DNA of 64,000 nucleotides from JAEYOM01 sp036260935 (GTDB taxonomy: Bacteria; Bacillota; Clostridia; Acetivibrionales; DTU013): contig DATALQ010000050.1 in assembly GCA_036260935.1 (NCBI GenBank), forward strand, positions 55,797 to 119,796, in the 5' to 3' direction. Of the stretch, positions 25,701 to 34,074 are shown piece after piece (within the stretch, counting starts at the first letter, position 1; each line of letters opens with the position of its first letter). The notes under the pieces are model-generated. The model ran no database searches. It saw nothing but the letters and a program-made list of their open reading frames with translations, and had not been told where the DNA came from. The position numbers and the translations under genes are program-made.

Positions 25701-28252
25701 TTACAGATCTAAAGCCCAAGGAATGCAATATAGGCTTTGAAAAATACATGCCTGACCAAACAATCGGAGCAAGCTTCGTAACACCCGATGGTACTATATT
25801 TATATCTCCGTACTGTATACTTGTAAAGCAGTGCAGAGATTCAAAGGATAATTTGACAAACGCGCTATATTTTGATTCAACTTCAGTTTATGTACCTGAA
25901 CGTATAAAAACAGTGGATTATAGTACTATGAACAAGCAAATCATTAAAAATCCTTATAAAATCGAGGATGTTAGTTTTCTGTTTGCGAGAACCGGCAGTA
26001 TACCCAAGGAGGTTGAGGTGGAGGATAGAAACGGAGGCTCTGTAATGCTTTGCAGCTCCTCTTGTATTTTTGTTAACCAGGCAGACCGTTTACATATTAA
26101 TATCTATCACTCCCTTGAGTTCACAGCAAATGCTTACTCGAAGAATTCCCTTTTAACCTCCTTCACAGGAAATGCAGGCCAACACGGGGTTTGGCAGCTT
26201 ACAGAATTTACTCTTTATGGTGATAAAATAGACCGTGTGGAGTTTACCGTAAAAGAATCTTATACAGTTTATCTTTGCAAGGCGGAGGTGCGCTTCCCTG
26301 AAAAGGTTCCTGAAACCACTGGTTCGGTCAGGATAATATTTCCTGAGGAGATACACATGCTTAAGGTATATACATTTGGCAGGACAGTATTAAAAGCAGG
26401 AGCTAAAGGGATTGACGGCAAGGATGTTTTTGCGGGTGCAATTGATGCGGACACGTCCCTGGTGGAAGAAACCCTTGCTATAACAGCGGATGTGCAGACT
26501 CTTGAGCTTTCCGGAGACGGCTTTTTATGTGGTATTTCATATATTACCAAGAGTCGGTATGAAGCTTATACTGAAGCGATGAGCCTTCAGGATGAGATCA
26601 CCAATGAATTTGACATGGCCTGGGGAAAAGGCGAAATGGAAATATTCGAGCCTGAGACCTTTTATAAAATTGAAGTTGAAACTCGGACCGAGAGAAGCGG
26701 AAAAATATTTGACTTTAAGGAGGCAGCCTTCTTCAGGACAGGCAATCCTCCCGGACTTGCCGATCAAAACACTGCGCCATCCGATATTGATGAGAAACCC
26801 CGGTTTCCATGGGCAGGTATGCTTTGCGGACTAAAGCCTTATATCAGGGATACCGTACCTGTTGACGGGACAAAAACCCATTATTGCTTCTATGATGTCG
26901 GGATAACCTACAACAGCACATATGTTGACATGATGTATGTCAAGCAGCAAGCGCCTTTGTTCATAAAGCTATATGACAATAACGGAGAGCCTGTAAGCAG
27001 TATATTTGGAGAACAGGCAGGCTTTCTCAATCTTTGGGGTGACAGTCCCGAGGTTTATCTGACCAGGGAAGAGGAGCTTACAATGACGTTTGTGAACAAA
27101 TACGGGGACGGGGAGCCAAGACCCATATTCAAACGTATGGATAAAACCCTTGCGGCAAACGGAGTATGTCTTAAATCTCAAACAATGTATTTTGCGCGAC
27201 TCTGTGCGATTAAAGAAGGGAAGGAATACGATGTATTCGGCTTTAGCTTTATTACATCGAGGTTTTCGACCTTTGTACATCATATTCAGTCTTTTAAAAA
27301 CCTGGTATGGGGCAGAGGCTCATATATGCAGTCAGGGCTATTGCTTGATGCTTCAAAAAAGCCGGTAATTGAGGGGGTTCTTGCTTCATCGGTAAATAAT
27401 ACGGGTGCTGAAGCCGAGGCTGCCGTATTCTCATCCATATGCTCGGCGCTTGGCATTGTTAACAGAGGCGTTATAGAGTCAGTGGAGCTTACTTCCATTA
27501 ACAATGAGATAGGGGAGCCTGTAGGGCTTCTGCTGGAAAGCCCTGAACCGTTGGACAACGACAGGGTTACAATGGAAGCTTTCCGTGTTTCCCAAAATGT
27601 CGGACATTTGGGGCCTATTGATATATTTGAAGTCAGGTCGGATATAAAAATCACCGGTTTTTCAAATGCCTATACAGAAAACGGTGAGCTGGATGTAAAC
27701 CAGGAATGGATTGAAATTATTGCACTGGCAGACGTTGACCTGAAGGGCTTGAATATAGGATATAAAGACTATAAGCTGCAAGGCGGCATGATTTGGGTGA
27801 TTGAGGACGGGGATTATAAGGAGTATTGCACTATAACCGAGTCATTTGCTGTACCAAAGGGTACAGTGGTGCGTATCCATACAGGCAGTAAGGTATCGGA
27901 TGCCAATGCTTCAAATGAGCAGGTACATTATTATCTTGGTAAGAGCCAGTATGTCTTTGGAGCAAAGTCTGCTTTCGTTTGTATCAGGAATGCAGAAGGC
28001 AGAGAGCTTCACAAAAGGCATTGTACCGGAAGCCAGGTAAGCAGCAGGCTTGACACTGTTATTATAAGAAGCATGGATCAGACAGGTATGTTCATATTCT
28101 TCCCTCAGGGGAGTGAAAAGGCTGCGGTCATGGATACCGGTAAATACAGGCTGGAGTTCGAATTCAAGCGTAATATCGGTCTTGGGAAGCCAAGGCTTAT
28201 GAGAATGGGTAGTGACGAAAAGGAAAAAACAGATATTGAGTTTAATGTTTAA
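22718..28252 (+). CDS. Giant cassette protein 3, 1844 aa, beta-repeat protein with lamin-tail-like domain
   Basis: ATG six bases after AGGAGGTG; 1844 residues, no signal peptide. The first 850 residues are a long series of amphipathic beta segments (patterns such as GYAEISVSGSITVDAAMG) reminiscent of DUF6603-type giant proteins; that match is from memory and not certain. A central part is unrecognised. Around residues 1645-1780 EWIEIIALADVDLKGLNI and VPKGTVVRIHTGS match the lamin-tail (LTD) fold of extracellular proteins. It is the third gene of the cassette, 11 bases after the second, and overlaps by 11 bases the end of a convergent holin-like gene. Role unknown. Confidence 0.75.
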   Translation: MALKVLGTLNSILEELPWPEDFFSVDGLLGDFLDKIYVLDYHYSMADGTFTLDFTLAFEQELSVSIPGVDAIKFVFMGSQTGYTVVKAVINLGKSNSLTIQDASFALRFGREYLKPVDANLDVKESGYAEISVSGSITVDAAMGISIDGFDSISLSPCMIADTGFIIAAEEVMFDFSRDSTQPEIMAIVDDPAFMGIYMRNFTLKLPKDLCDLTLELSDCAIGNKGFYGTISAETNDLEVNIYDFDIKLKSLSLSFKHNTLIESSLAGSLKMPFYENEVDVNIGIAPDNSYILGLSVQNGVELTKPDVMTAIVRSLTLGYKDEAGFVELSGSIKPLLWQQVIEWPEFVLEGLSIDTKGRVKIQGGWINFPKQLSLDFHGFSAYISKIGFGSIQGPKDEKWVGFSGGMKIVEGIPLGGSVEGMKIIWSKDGDVRFSLDGIGINFEISNVLKFDGAVAFYDRVDGKEFRGSVALVIYPIKTSIDVNFVAGNHTAAPSYNYFYVAVDAQLPVGIPLLQSGLAIFGAGLLFGYNMAPTKGRNGNPDETWYEWYSSEPKGITKVGGTAGTREKWSKKLDDLAFGAGLIIGTYPDNGYNFSAKCLLAILIPGPVIIFNGKVNISKERALLNDDSKKPLFNLLAIYDNRVCQLMMNLEGFYMYPEDSGSVVNVTGMAEAFFDFLDTDRWYFNVGREEKEKRVRANILDLFEANAYLMLDSKRFKTGCWIGYDKNWKFGPVSVVLSAWMDGYLFINWKPIQAEGGLTLCGEIAISVASFKARLYAKALVEAKTPKPFLVFAGIDIVIELPWPLPDVEEHAELKWEKVDEPPVPVPLAKIGLEHLKVTEKWELLKFPTYDQDNDGFFDGNTPGFIESESYLNSLEPVPVDVNPVITFSKAVRDDTGLLKNVSPYSGPESAGKFMFDYSLKAIKLYKKKASQDNWEQVEWGERSCFGTWQLATGASGPINTKLMLGNVTPFEGYRENKAGPKLQESYFNAWETVVTDLKPKECNIGFEKYMPDQTIGASFVTPDGTIFISPYCILVKQCRDSKDNLTNALYFDSTSVYVPERIKTVDYSTMNKQIIKNPYKIEDVSFLFARTGSIPKEVEVEDRNGGSVMLCSSSCIFVNQADRLHINIYHSLEFTANAYSKNSLLTSFTGNAGQHGVWQLTEFTLYGDKIDRVEFTVKESYTVYLCKAEVRFPEKVPETTGSVRIIFPEEIHMLKVYTFGRTVLKAGAKGIDGKDVFAGAIDADTSLVEETLAITADVQTLELSGDGFLCGISYITKSRYEAYTEAMSLQDEITNEFDMAWGKGEMEIFEPETFYKIEVETRTERSGKIFDFKEAAFFRTGNPPGLADQNTAPSDIDEKPRFPWAGMLCGLKPYIRDTVPVDGTKTHYCFYDVGITYNSTYVDMMYVKQQAPLFIKLYDNNGEPVSSIFGEQAGFLNLWGDSPEVYLTREEELTMTFVNKYGDGEPRPIFKRMDKTLAANGVCLKSQTMYFARLCAIKEGKEYDVFGFSFITSRFSTFVHHIQSFKNLVWGRGSYMQSGLLLDASKKPVIEGVLASSVNNTGAEAEAAVFSSICSALGIVNRGVIESVELTSINNEIGEPVGLLLESPEPLDNDRVTMEAFRVSQNVGHLGPIDIFEVRSDIKITGFSNAYTENGELDVNQEWIEIIALADVDLKGLNIGYKDYKLQGGMIWVIEDGDYKEYCTITESFAVPKGTVVRIHTGSKVSDANASNEQVHYYLGKSQYVFGAKSAFVCIRNAEGRELHKRHCTGSQVSSRLDTVIIRSMDQTGMFIFFPQGSEKAAVMDTGKYRLEFEFKRNIGLGKPRLMRMGSDEKEKTDIEFNV

Positions 28253-28589
28253 AGATCCGGGTTTCCCGGCTGTCCTTTACACCTGTGAGTATTGACAATA
28301 CTATGTGTAAAACATTGCTCCCGAAGGATGAAATTAAACCTGCAAATATCTCCTGCTCTATCACTGTTTCGTTTACCAGCGGAATATCGATGCCGATTCC
28401 GACTGCTATCGATATAAGTACGCCGAAAATCATGGACATGAATACTTTTTCCGGCTTGGTACATTCAACGGCATTTGTTTTAAAAAGCTTGTTCTTAAAT
28501 CTCAGATATATAGGCTTGAAAACTTCGGTAGCCCGTTCTGCGGCGACCGAAACGGCAGTGACTGCATACAGGGAATCAATGAAGCTCAT
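28242..28589 (-). CDS. Small two-helix membrane protein, holin-like
   Basis: 115 residues from an ATG at 28587-28589 that follows GGAGGTG; upstream in-frame starts lack a ribosome site. An N-terminal amphipathic part (ERATEVFKPIYLRFKN) is followed by two membrane segments, about residues 50-70 (VFMSMIFGVLISIAVGIGI) and 83-107, with the polar motif SSFGSNVLHIVLSIL. From memory this resembles small putative holins found near phage-tail-like clusters; I cannot name the family. It converges on the giant-protein cassette and overlaps its last gene tail to tail, which hints at a link. Confidence 0.65.
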   Translation of the reverse strand: MSFIDSLYAVTAVSVAAERATEVFKPIYLRFKNKLFKTNAVECTKPEKVFMSMIFGVLISIAVGIGIDIPLVNETVIEQEIFAGLISSFGSNVLHIVLSILTGVKDSRETRIFKH

Positions 28590-28705
28590 ATTGCACCTCC
28601 GTATCCAGGTCAATTGTAACCTTATACATTTTTCGTATCCTTTCAATGGTATATATTTCATAGTATGCAGCTAATATACGGAGTGCCATTTGGACAGTTT
28701 GATTA

Positions 28706-28734
28706 TTGACGAGCATTGCCGGAAGTGCTACTAT
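28706..28734 (+). promoter_or_regulatory. Possible promoter of the Ehr-like operon
   Basis: TTGACG (28706-28711), a 17-base spacer and TACTAT (28729-28734), about 70 bases before the first gene. Moderately good match; no dyad nearby. Confidence 0.4.
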
Positions 28735-28805
28735 ACGAAGTGGTCTTTCTCTAGCCTGGATATATTACTTATTTTATCAATTTGAGCCTTCAGGGGGATT
28801 TTTTG

Positions 28806-30848
28806 ATGGTCATTCCGGCAGTCGGTACTCTGCTCGGTGTATCGATAATACTGTTCGTTTCTGCAGCAGCGGCTGCGTTGGTTTTCTCACATTGGCAAAA
28901 ACTCTGCAATACGGCGTCGAACATCCTTTGCATGGCTGCCTCGGTTTCGGGGATATGGGCGGCGATACGTCACCTGCTGGCCGGAGGCGAAAAAGTCGTA
29001 ATATTGTCGGTTGGCATAACAGTTCCCATAATTTCGTTCGATCTAGCGTTTGACCGGCTTTCTGCGTTTTTTGTACTTGGCCTTTGTATACTGGTGTTTT
29101 GCGTTTCGATCTATTCCATTGGTTACGTTTCACACTTTTACGGCAAGAGGAATGTAGGGCTGTTTCAATTGCTATTTTCAACCTTCATCTTGTCGATGTT
29201 CTTCGTCCTTACTTCTTCAAATGCGGTATTTTTCTATATTGCGTGGGAAGTAATGGCACTCCTATCCTATTTCTTGGTGGTTTTTGAATCAGAGCATTCC
29301 GAAAAGCAAAAGGCCGGAATGGTTTACATAATTATGACGCACATAGGCACTGCATTCTTAATGATTGCCTTTATGATGATGTATTCCTATACGAAATCCT
29401 TCGATCTCTACGGCGACTCATCCGCGATACCTCAGCCCGCAAGGAATGTTATGTTTATTCTGTTCCTTATAGGCTTCGGAGTAAAAGCGGGCGTCATACC
29501 TCTCCATATCTGGCTGCCTTATGCTCATCCTGCCGCGCCTGGAAATGTGTCGGCGCTCATGTCGGGAATTATGATCAAGACCGCCGTATATGGATTGCTG
29601 AGGTTCGTGCTTGTTTACCTGGGAGTTGAAAATACCTGGTGGGGCATGACACTGCTTGTACTTGGCATGATCTCCGCTGTGCTTGGCGTTGCGTATGCCT
29701 TCGTAGAAGTGAACATAAAAAAGCTGCTGGCGTACAGCAGTATAGAAAATATCGGGATAATATTCATCGGTCTGGGGATAGCCTTCATCGCTTTTTCGAA
29801 GGGAAACCGGACAATAGGGGCTCTGGCGCTTTGTGCTTCGCTGTTCCATACGTTCAACCACACGCTGTTCAAAGGCGGTCTCTTCCTCGGCGCGGGTTCG
29901 ATCCAACATGCAACTCATACGCTCGACATGGAGAAGTTGGGCGGCCTGATCAAAAAAATGCCTGTAACTGCCGTATTTATGCTCGGAGGCTCCCTTGCCA
30001 TTTCCTCCGTTGTGCCGTTCAACGGCTTTGCCAGCGAATGGCTGACGCTGCAGTCTCTGTTTGGAATGATAGGTAAAGGGCAGGCTGTGCTCAATATCGC
30101 GGCAATAGTCGCAGTTGCGGCTCTGGCGATCGCAGGTGCACTTGCGGCTGCCAGCTTTGTGAAATTGTTCGGCATATCCTTCCTTGGCCTTGGCAGATCC
30201 GAGCATTCGGAGCACGCAAAGGAAGTAAGCCCTGTCATGTATACAGGTATGGGCATACTGATCATACCTTGCCTGGTGCTTGGTATTTTCCCGTCCCTGT
30301 TTTTGAAGCTGACAGACGGATTGGTCACCGAACTTGCCGGACAATCGGTTACTGGCAATCTTGGCGGACCATTGCTGCTTGCGCGGTATGAGGCAGCACC
30401 GGGAGGCAATTCCATTTCACCTCTTCAGGTAGCTGCGGTACTTTTGATACTGTTCCTGTTGGCCCTAACAGTGATCAGGCTTGTCGGGGGCAGGTACCTC
30501 GAAAGAAGGTACGGTACCTGGGATTGCGGGTTCGAAGCGCTGAATTCCAGAATGCAGTACACTGCAACGGGCTTTTCAAAGCCGATACAGATAGTTTTCC
30601 GTATATTGTTCAGGCCTTCCAGGGAACTGAAGGTCGGAGGGGATCATCAGTATCATCCGAAAAGCATGGAGTATACCGTATCGACTGAACCCATATTCGA
30701 AAAATATATCTACGCACCTGTCGTAAAAATGGTGACAGACCTTTCAAGAAGGATGAAATTTGCCGTTCAGACGGGCAGCGTTCACAGATATCTGATATAT
30801 ATATTCGTTGCAGTCCTGGCTCTTATGCTGTATAACAGGATCGCATGA
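28806..30848 (+). CDS. Ehr-like complex, HyfB-type antiporter-like subunit
   Basis: 680 residues from ATG at 28806, eight bases after AGGGGG (an upstream TTG lacks a ribosome site). About 16 membrane helices. It belongs to the NuoL/MrpA-like proton- or sodium-translocating family in its hydrogenase-4 component B/HycC form; AVFFYIAWEVMALLSYFLVV and the KAGVIPLHIWLPYAHPAAP region are typical. First gene of a six-gene operon for a membrane-bound complex I-like machine. It should couple electron transfer in the peripheral arm to ion pumping. Confidence 0.9.
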   Translation: MVIPAVGTLLGVSIILFVSAAAAALVFSHWQKLCNTASNILCMAASVSGIWAAIRHLLAGGEKVVILSVGITVPIISFDLAFDRLSAFFVLGLCILVFCVSIYSIGYVSHFYGKRNVGLFQLLFSTFILSMFFVLTSSNAVFFYIAWEVMALLSYFLVVFESEHSEKQKAGMVYIIMTHIGTAFLMIAFMMMYSYTKSFDLYGDSSAIPQPARNVMFILFLIGFGVKAGVIPLHIWLPYAHPAAPGNVSALMSGIMIKTAVYGLLRFVLVYLGVENTWWGMTLLVLGMISAVLGVAYAFVEVNIKKLLAYSSIENIGIIFIGLGIAFIAFSKGNRTIGALALCASLFHTFNHTLFKGGLFLGAGSIQHATHTLDMEKLGGLIKKMPVTAVFMLGGSLAISSVVPFNGFASEWLTLQSLFGMIGKGQAVLNIAAIVAVAALAIAGALAAASFVKLFGISFLGLGRSEHSEHAKEVSPVMYTGMGILIIPCLVLGIFPSLFLKLTDGLVTELAGQSVTGNLGGPLLLARYEAAPGGNSISPLQVAAVLLILFLLALTVIRLVGGRYLERRYGTWDCGFEALNSRMQYTATGFSKPIQIVFRILFRPSRELKVGGDHQYHPKSMEYTVSTEPIFEKYIYAPVVKMVTDLSRRMKFAVQTGSVHRYLIYIFVAVLALMLYNRIA

Positions 30849-30860
30849 GGAGAATTTGAA

Positions 30861-31808
30861 ATGAACAGCCTTACATATAATATCCTACAACTGACCGTAA
30901 TGATACTTGTTGCGCCGCTGATCAACGGTATAATCAGGAAGGTAAAGGCGTTTACCCAAAAAAGGAAAGGCGCTCCGCTGCTCCAGATGTACTTCGACCT
31001 GTTCAAGCTGATTAAAAAGAACACGGTCGTGTCGGAGACTTCCTCATGGATATTCAAAGCTGCGCCCTATGTTGTGATCACAACCGCACTCGGTGCTGGA
31101 TTGATGGTGCCGTCCGTTACGCTTGTTGCACCGTCGGGTTTCATGGGCGATATCATACTTTTGGTTTATCTCCTGGCTCTCGGCAGATTTTTCATGATGC
31201 TTGCAGGGCTTGACACAGGCAGTACCTTCGGCGGCATGGGCAGCAGCAGGGAAGCCATGATATCGGCGTTGATGGAGCCTTCCATATTGATAACGCTTTT
31301 TACGGCAGGGCTTGCTGCGGGTACTACATCCATCGGAGGCATCATGACTAAAGTAAAGGAGATGCCCGCACCGCTGACCCAGCCGGTTTTCATAATGTTT
31401 TTCCTTGCAACGCTCATTATCATAATTGCCGAGACCTCGAGGATACCTGTGGATGATCCGTCGACGCACCTCGAATTGACCATGGTTCATGAGGCGATGA
31501 TCCTCGAGTATTCCGGGAGGCATCTCGCCATGATGGAACTTGGAGCATCGGTCAAACAGCTGGTCTTTATAACGCTGCTGGTCAATATCTGTCTGCCGCT
31601 CGATCAGTTGATAACCATATCCGGCATAGGCGCCATTGTATTATCGTTACTGCTTTATCTGGTTAAGGTTTCGGCGGCTGCCGTGCTTATAGCCATCATT
31701 GAGGTAAACACTGTAAAGTTCAGGTTTTTCAGCGTCCCCAACCTTGCGGCGCTGTCATTTATCCTTGCCTTTATCGGATTTTTGGAATACTTCGTACTCT
31801 GGAGGTAA
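30861..31808 (+). CDS. Ehr-like complex, HyfC/NuoH-type subunit
   Basis: 315 residues, about eight membrane helices, respiratory complex I subunit 1 family (NuoH/HycD/HyfC). RRKGAPLLQMYFDLFKLIKK-like segments near residues 30-55 and PVDDPSTHLELTMVHEAM in the middle are hallmark loops that face the peripheral arm. It starts 12 bases after the HyfB-type gene with a GAGGAG site. This subunit anchors the large and small hydrophilic subunits to the membrane. Confidence 0.92.
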   Translation: MNSLTYNILQLTVMILVAPLINGIIRKVKAFTQKRKGAPLLQMYFDLFKLIKKNTVVSETSSWIFKAAPYVVITTALGAGLMVPSVTLVAPSGFMGDIILLVYLLALGRFFMMLAGLDTGSTFGGMGSSREAMISALMEPSILITLFTAGLAAGTTSIGGIMTKVKEMPAPLTQPVFIMFFLATLIIIIAETSRIPVDDPSTHLELTMVHEAMILEYSGRHLAMMELGASVKQLVFITLLVNICLPLDQLITISGIGAIVLSLLLYLVKVSAAAVLIAIIEVNTVKFRFFSVPNLAALSFILAFIGFLEYFVLWR

Positions 31809-31810
31809 TT

Positions 31811-32467
31811 GTGGATAATTATAATCAGGTTCTGTCAGTACTGATATTGCTAACTTCATTCATGCTGATGGCGAACAAAAGGATAAAATCGTATATAGGG
31901 ACGTTCAGGCTCCAATCCGCTCTGATAGCGCTGACAGCGGGCATCATGGGCATCCGCGCAGCAATGGCCGAAGGCAGCATTGACGTATTGGTGGTATCGA
32001 TAATTATCATCGCATTGAAGGTTATATATATCCCGAACCTGCTGCACAAAACCTTTTCCGGGGTAGAATACAAGGTGGAAAAAGACTTCTTTCTTAACAT
32101 CCCGCTGCTGATACTTATCTGCTGCGGACTTGTAGTTTTTTCATATTTCTCGGTTTCGAGGGTCGCCGGCGGCTCGGATGGCATTATGAACGCCGAGGTG
32201 GTCAACTCGATTTCACTTGTACTGATAGGGCTGTTCTTTATGATCAGCAGAAGAAAGGCTATAGGGCAGATAGTGGGTTTTCTCGTTATTGAAAACGGCA
32301 TATTCATAACGGCGATGTTCTCGACGAACGGGATGCCTTTTATAGTCGATATAGGCGTGTTCATAGATATTATTACCGCAGTTTTGATAATGGGAATAAT
32401 CGTATTCAAGATAAATGAAAAGTTTGACTCTATAGATATCAATAAATTGAAGAATTTACGGGGTTAA
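31811..32467 (+). CDS. Ehr-like complex, HyfE-type membrane subunit
   Basis: 218 residues, about six to seven membrane helices, hydrogenase-4 component E (HyfE) type, which carries a NuoK-like part. GTG start at 31811 after GGAGG. The stop is four bases before the next gene. Presence of HyfE and HyfF together with HyfB marks the longer Hyf/Ehr type and not the shorter Hyc formate hydrogenlyase. Confidence 0.85.
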   Translation: MDNYNQVLSVLILLTSFMLMANKRIKSYIGTFRLQSALIALTAGIMGIRAAMAEGSIDVLVVSIIIIALKVIYIPNLLHKTFSGVEYKVEKDFFLNIPLLILICCGLVVFSYFSVSRVAGGSDGIMNAEVVNSISLVLIGLFFMISRRKAIGQIVGFLVIENGIFITAMFSTNGMPFIVDIGVFIDIITAVLIMGIIVFKINEKFDSIDINKLKNLRG

Positions 32468-32471
32468 GAAG

Positions 32472-34070
32472 ATGGGGTTCCTGCTTTGGTTAATACCGGT
32501 CATATCGGTGCCGGTTTTTGGGATCGTAAAAAACAGAAAAGTACTGCATGCGGTCAGTTTGATAGTCTCCGCCGCAATGCTGCCAATAGTCGGCTTCGCC
32601 ACATTGGACGTATTGAATGGAGGAGTGCTGGAATACGACGGATTGGGCGGTATGTTCTATCTGGATCCGCTCAGCGTGATAATACTGGATATAGTATTGA
32701 TTATAGGCTTTTTCGCAGCGATTTTTTCCGTCAGCTATATAGAAGAGGAGTTAAAACACGGAAAAATAGCGGAAGGCAAAGTAAACCTGTATTACATGCT
32801 TATGTATATATTCATGTTCACAATGGTCCTGGCTTTGAGCGTCAGGAACATGGGAGTCATGTGGATCGCGATAGAAGCCACGACGCTGGCCTCTGCCTTC
32901 CTGGTCGGTTTTTACAACGACAAGCAGGCGATAGAAGCAACATGGAAGTACGTAATAATTTGTTCGGTCGGTATAGCGATTGCGATGCTTGGAATCATTT
33001 TTCTCCACATGTCGTCTTCCGGTTCGATCTCGGGCTCGCAGCTCCTTAACTGGACTGCGCTTTACGGAAATGCGGATAAGTTGAACGGCCCGGTGCTCCG
33101 CCTCGCGTTCATTTTCATACTGATAGGCTTCGGCACCAAGGCAGGCCTTGCGCCTATGCATACCTGGCTGCCGGACGCGCACAGTCAGGCTCCGTCGCCG
33201 ATAAGCGCTCTTTTGTCGGGCGTGCTGCTGAACAGCGCCATGTATGCGATCATCAGGACGGTCTCGATAGTTAACAGGAATCAGGGCGGCAGCCTGTTTA
33301 CCGGAAGGATACTGATAGCTGCCGGTATGCTATCCATAATAACGGCCGCCATATTTATACTCACTCAGAAGGACTACAAGAGGCTTCTTGCGTACTCGAG
33401 CATCGAGCATATGGGGATCATTGCCGTCGCAATAGGCCTGTTCACTCCGGCTGCAGTTTTTGGGGCGCTGTTCCATATGATCAACCATTCCTTTACCAAA
33501 TCGATGCTTTTCCTGTCTTCCGGCAGCGTACTGCAAAAATACGGCACCCGCGAAATATCAAGGATAAAGGGCCTGCTGAAAGCTCTGCCCGTAACCGGAA
33601 CGGTTTTTTTCCTGGGCTTGTTTGCAATAGCAGGGACTCCGCCGTTCAGCGTATTTGCAAGTGAATTCAACATACTTGCGGCAATATTCGAGGGCAGGAA
33701 CTACCTGCTCGGCTCGGTTCTTGCCGTTTTGCTCGCCGTCATATTCGCGGGCATAGCGTCCGTGCTGTTCAGGATATTCTGGAGAACATCGGGAGAGTCC
33801 GGCGTTCATGGAGCGTCCGGGGTGCATGGAGTGCCCGAAGTGGCGGGAGTTCCCGGGGTGCATGGAGTATCCGATGTTCGTGGAGAGTCCGGAGTGTCCG
33901 CCGATTTGCCCGATGCCGGCGAAGGGTCCGTAAAACCGGGTGAGGTCAATATCCCCGGAGCCGTAATCATCGTCGTGCTGCTGGCTGTGACGCTGGTCAC
34001 AGGATTCTTCATGCCCGCAGGGCTGAGGGAGCTTTTGGAAAACGCCCGGCAAATCATTATCGGAGGATGA
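32472..34070 (+). CDS. Ehr-like complex, HyfF-type antiporter-like subunit
   Basis: 532 residues, about 14 membrane helices, NuoL/M/N family, hydrogenase-4 component F type. The loop GLAPMHTWLPDAHSQAPSP is a family hallmark. Unusual feature: between the last two helices (about residues 440-485) sits an insert of degenerate Val-His-Gly/Ser-Gly-Val repeats (SGVHGASGVHGVPEVAG), encoded by tandem DNA repeats. This cytosolic or external loop is probably disordered. A second antiporter-like subunit gives the complex at least two ion paths. Confidence 0.9.
   Translation: MGFLLWLIPVISVPVFGIVKNRKVLHAVSLIVSAAMLPIVGFATLDVLNGGVLEYDGLGGMFYLDPLSVIILDIVLIIGFFAAIFSVSYIEEELKHGKIAEGKVNLYYMLMYIFMFTMVLALSVRNMGVMWIAIEATTLASAFLVGFYNDKQAIEATWKYVIICSVGIAIAMLGIIFLHMSSSGSISGSQLLNWTALYGNADKLNGPVLRLAFIFILIGFGTKAGLAPMHTWLPDAHSQAPSPISALLSGVLLNSAMYAIIRTVSIVNRNQGGSLFTGRILIAAGMLSIITAAIFILTQKDYKRLLAYSSIEHMGIIAVAIGLFTPAAVFGALFHMINHSFTKSMLFLSSGSVLQKYGTREISRIKGLLKALPVTGTVFFLGLFAIAGTPPFSVFASEFNILAAIFEGRNYLLGSVLAVLLAVIFAGIASVLFRIFWRTSGESGVHGASGVHGVPEVAGVPGVHGVSDVRGESGVSADLPDAGEGSVKPGEVNIPGAVIIVVLLAVTLVTGFFMPAGLRELLENARQIIIGG
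33791..33900 (+). repeat. Degenerate tandem repeats inside the HyfF-type gene
   Basis: Imperfect units built on GTGCATGGAGTNCCCG, with several copies in about 110 bases, all multiples of three so the frame is kept. They encode the Val/Gly/His/Ser-rich loop of the HyfF-type subunit. Confidence 0.7.
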
Positions 34071-34074
34071 TCAG

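Noticed and set aside
16223..28589. Prophage or complete contractile injection system
   Set aside because: No capsid, tail tube, sheath, baseplate, portal, terminase or ATPase gene is present.
29418..30344. Long minus-strand frame opposite the HyfB-type gene
   Set aside because: Its composition (many His, Gln, Arg, Tyr) is typical of a shadow frame of a membrane protein gene.
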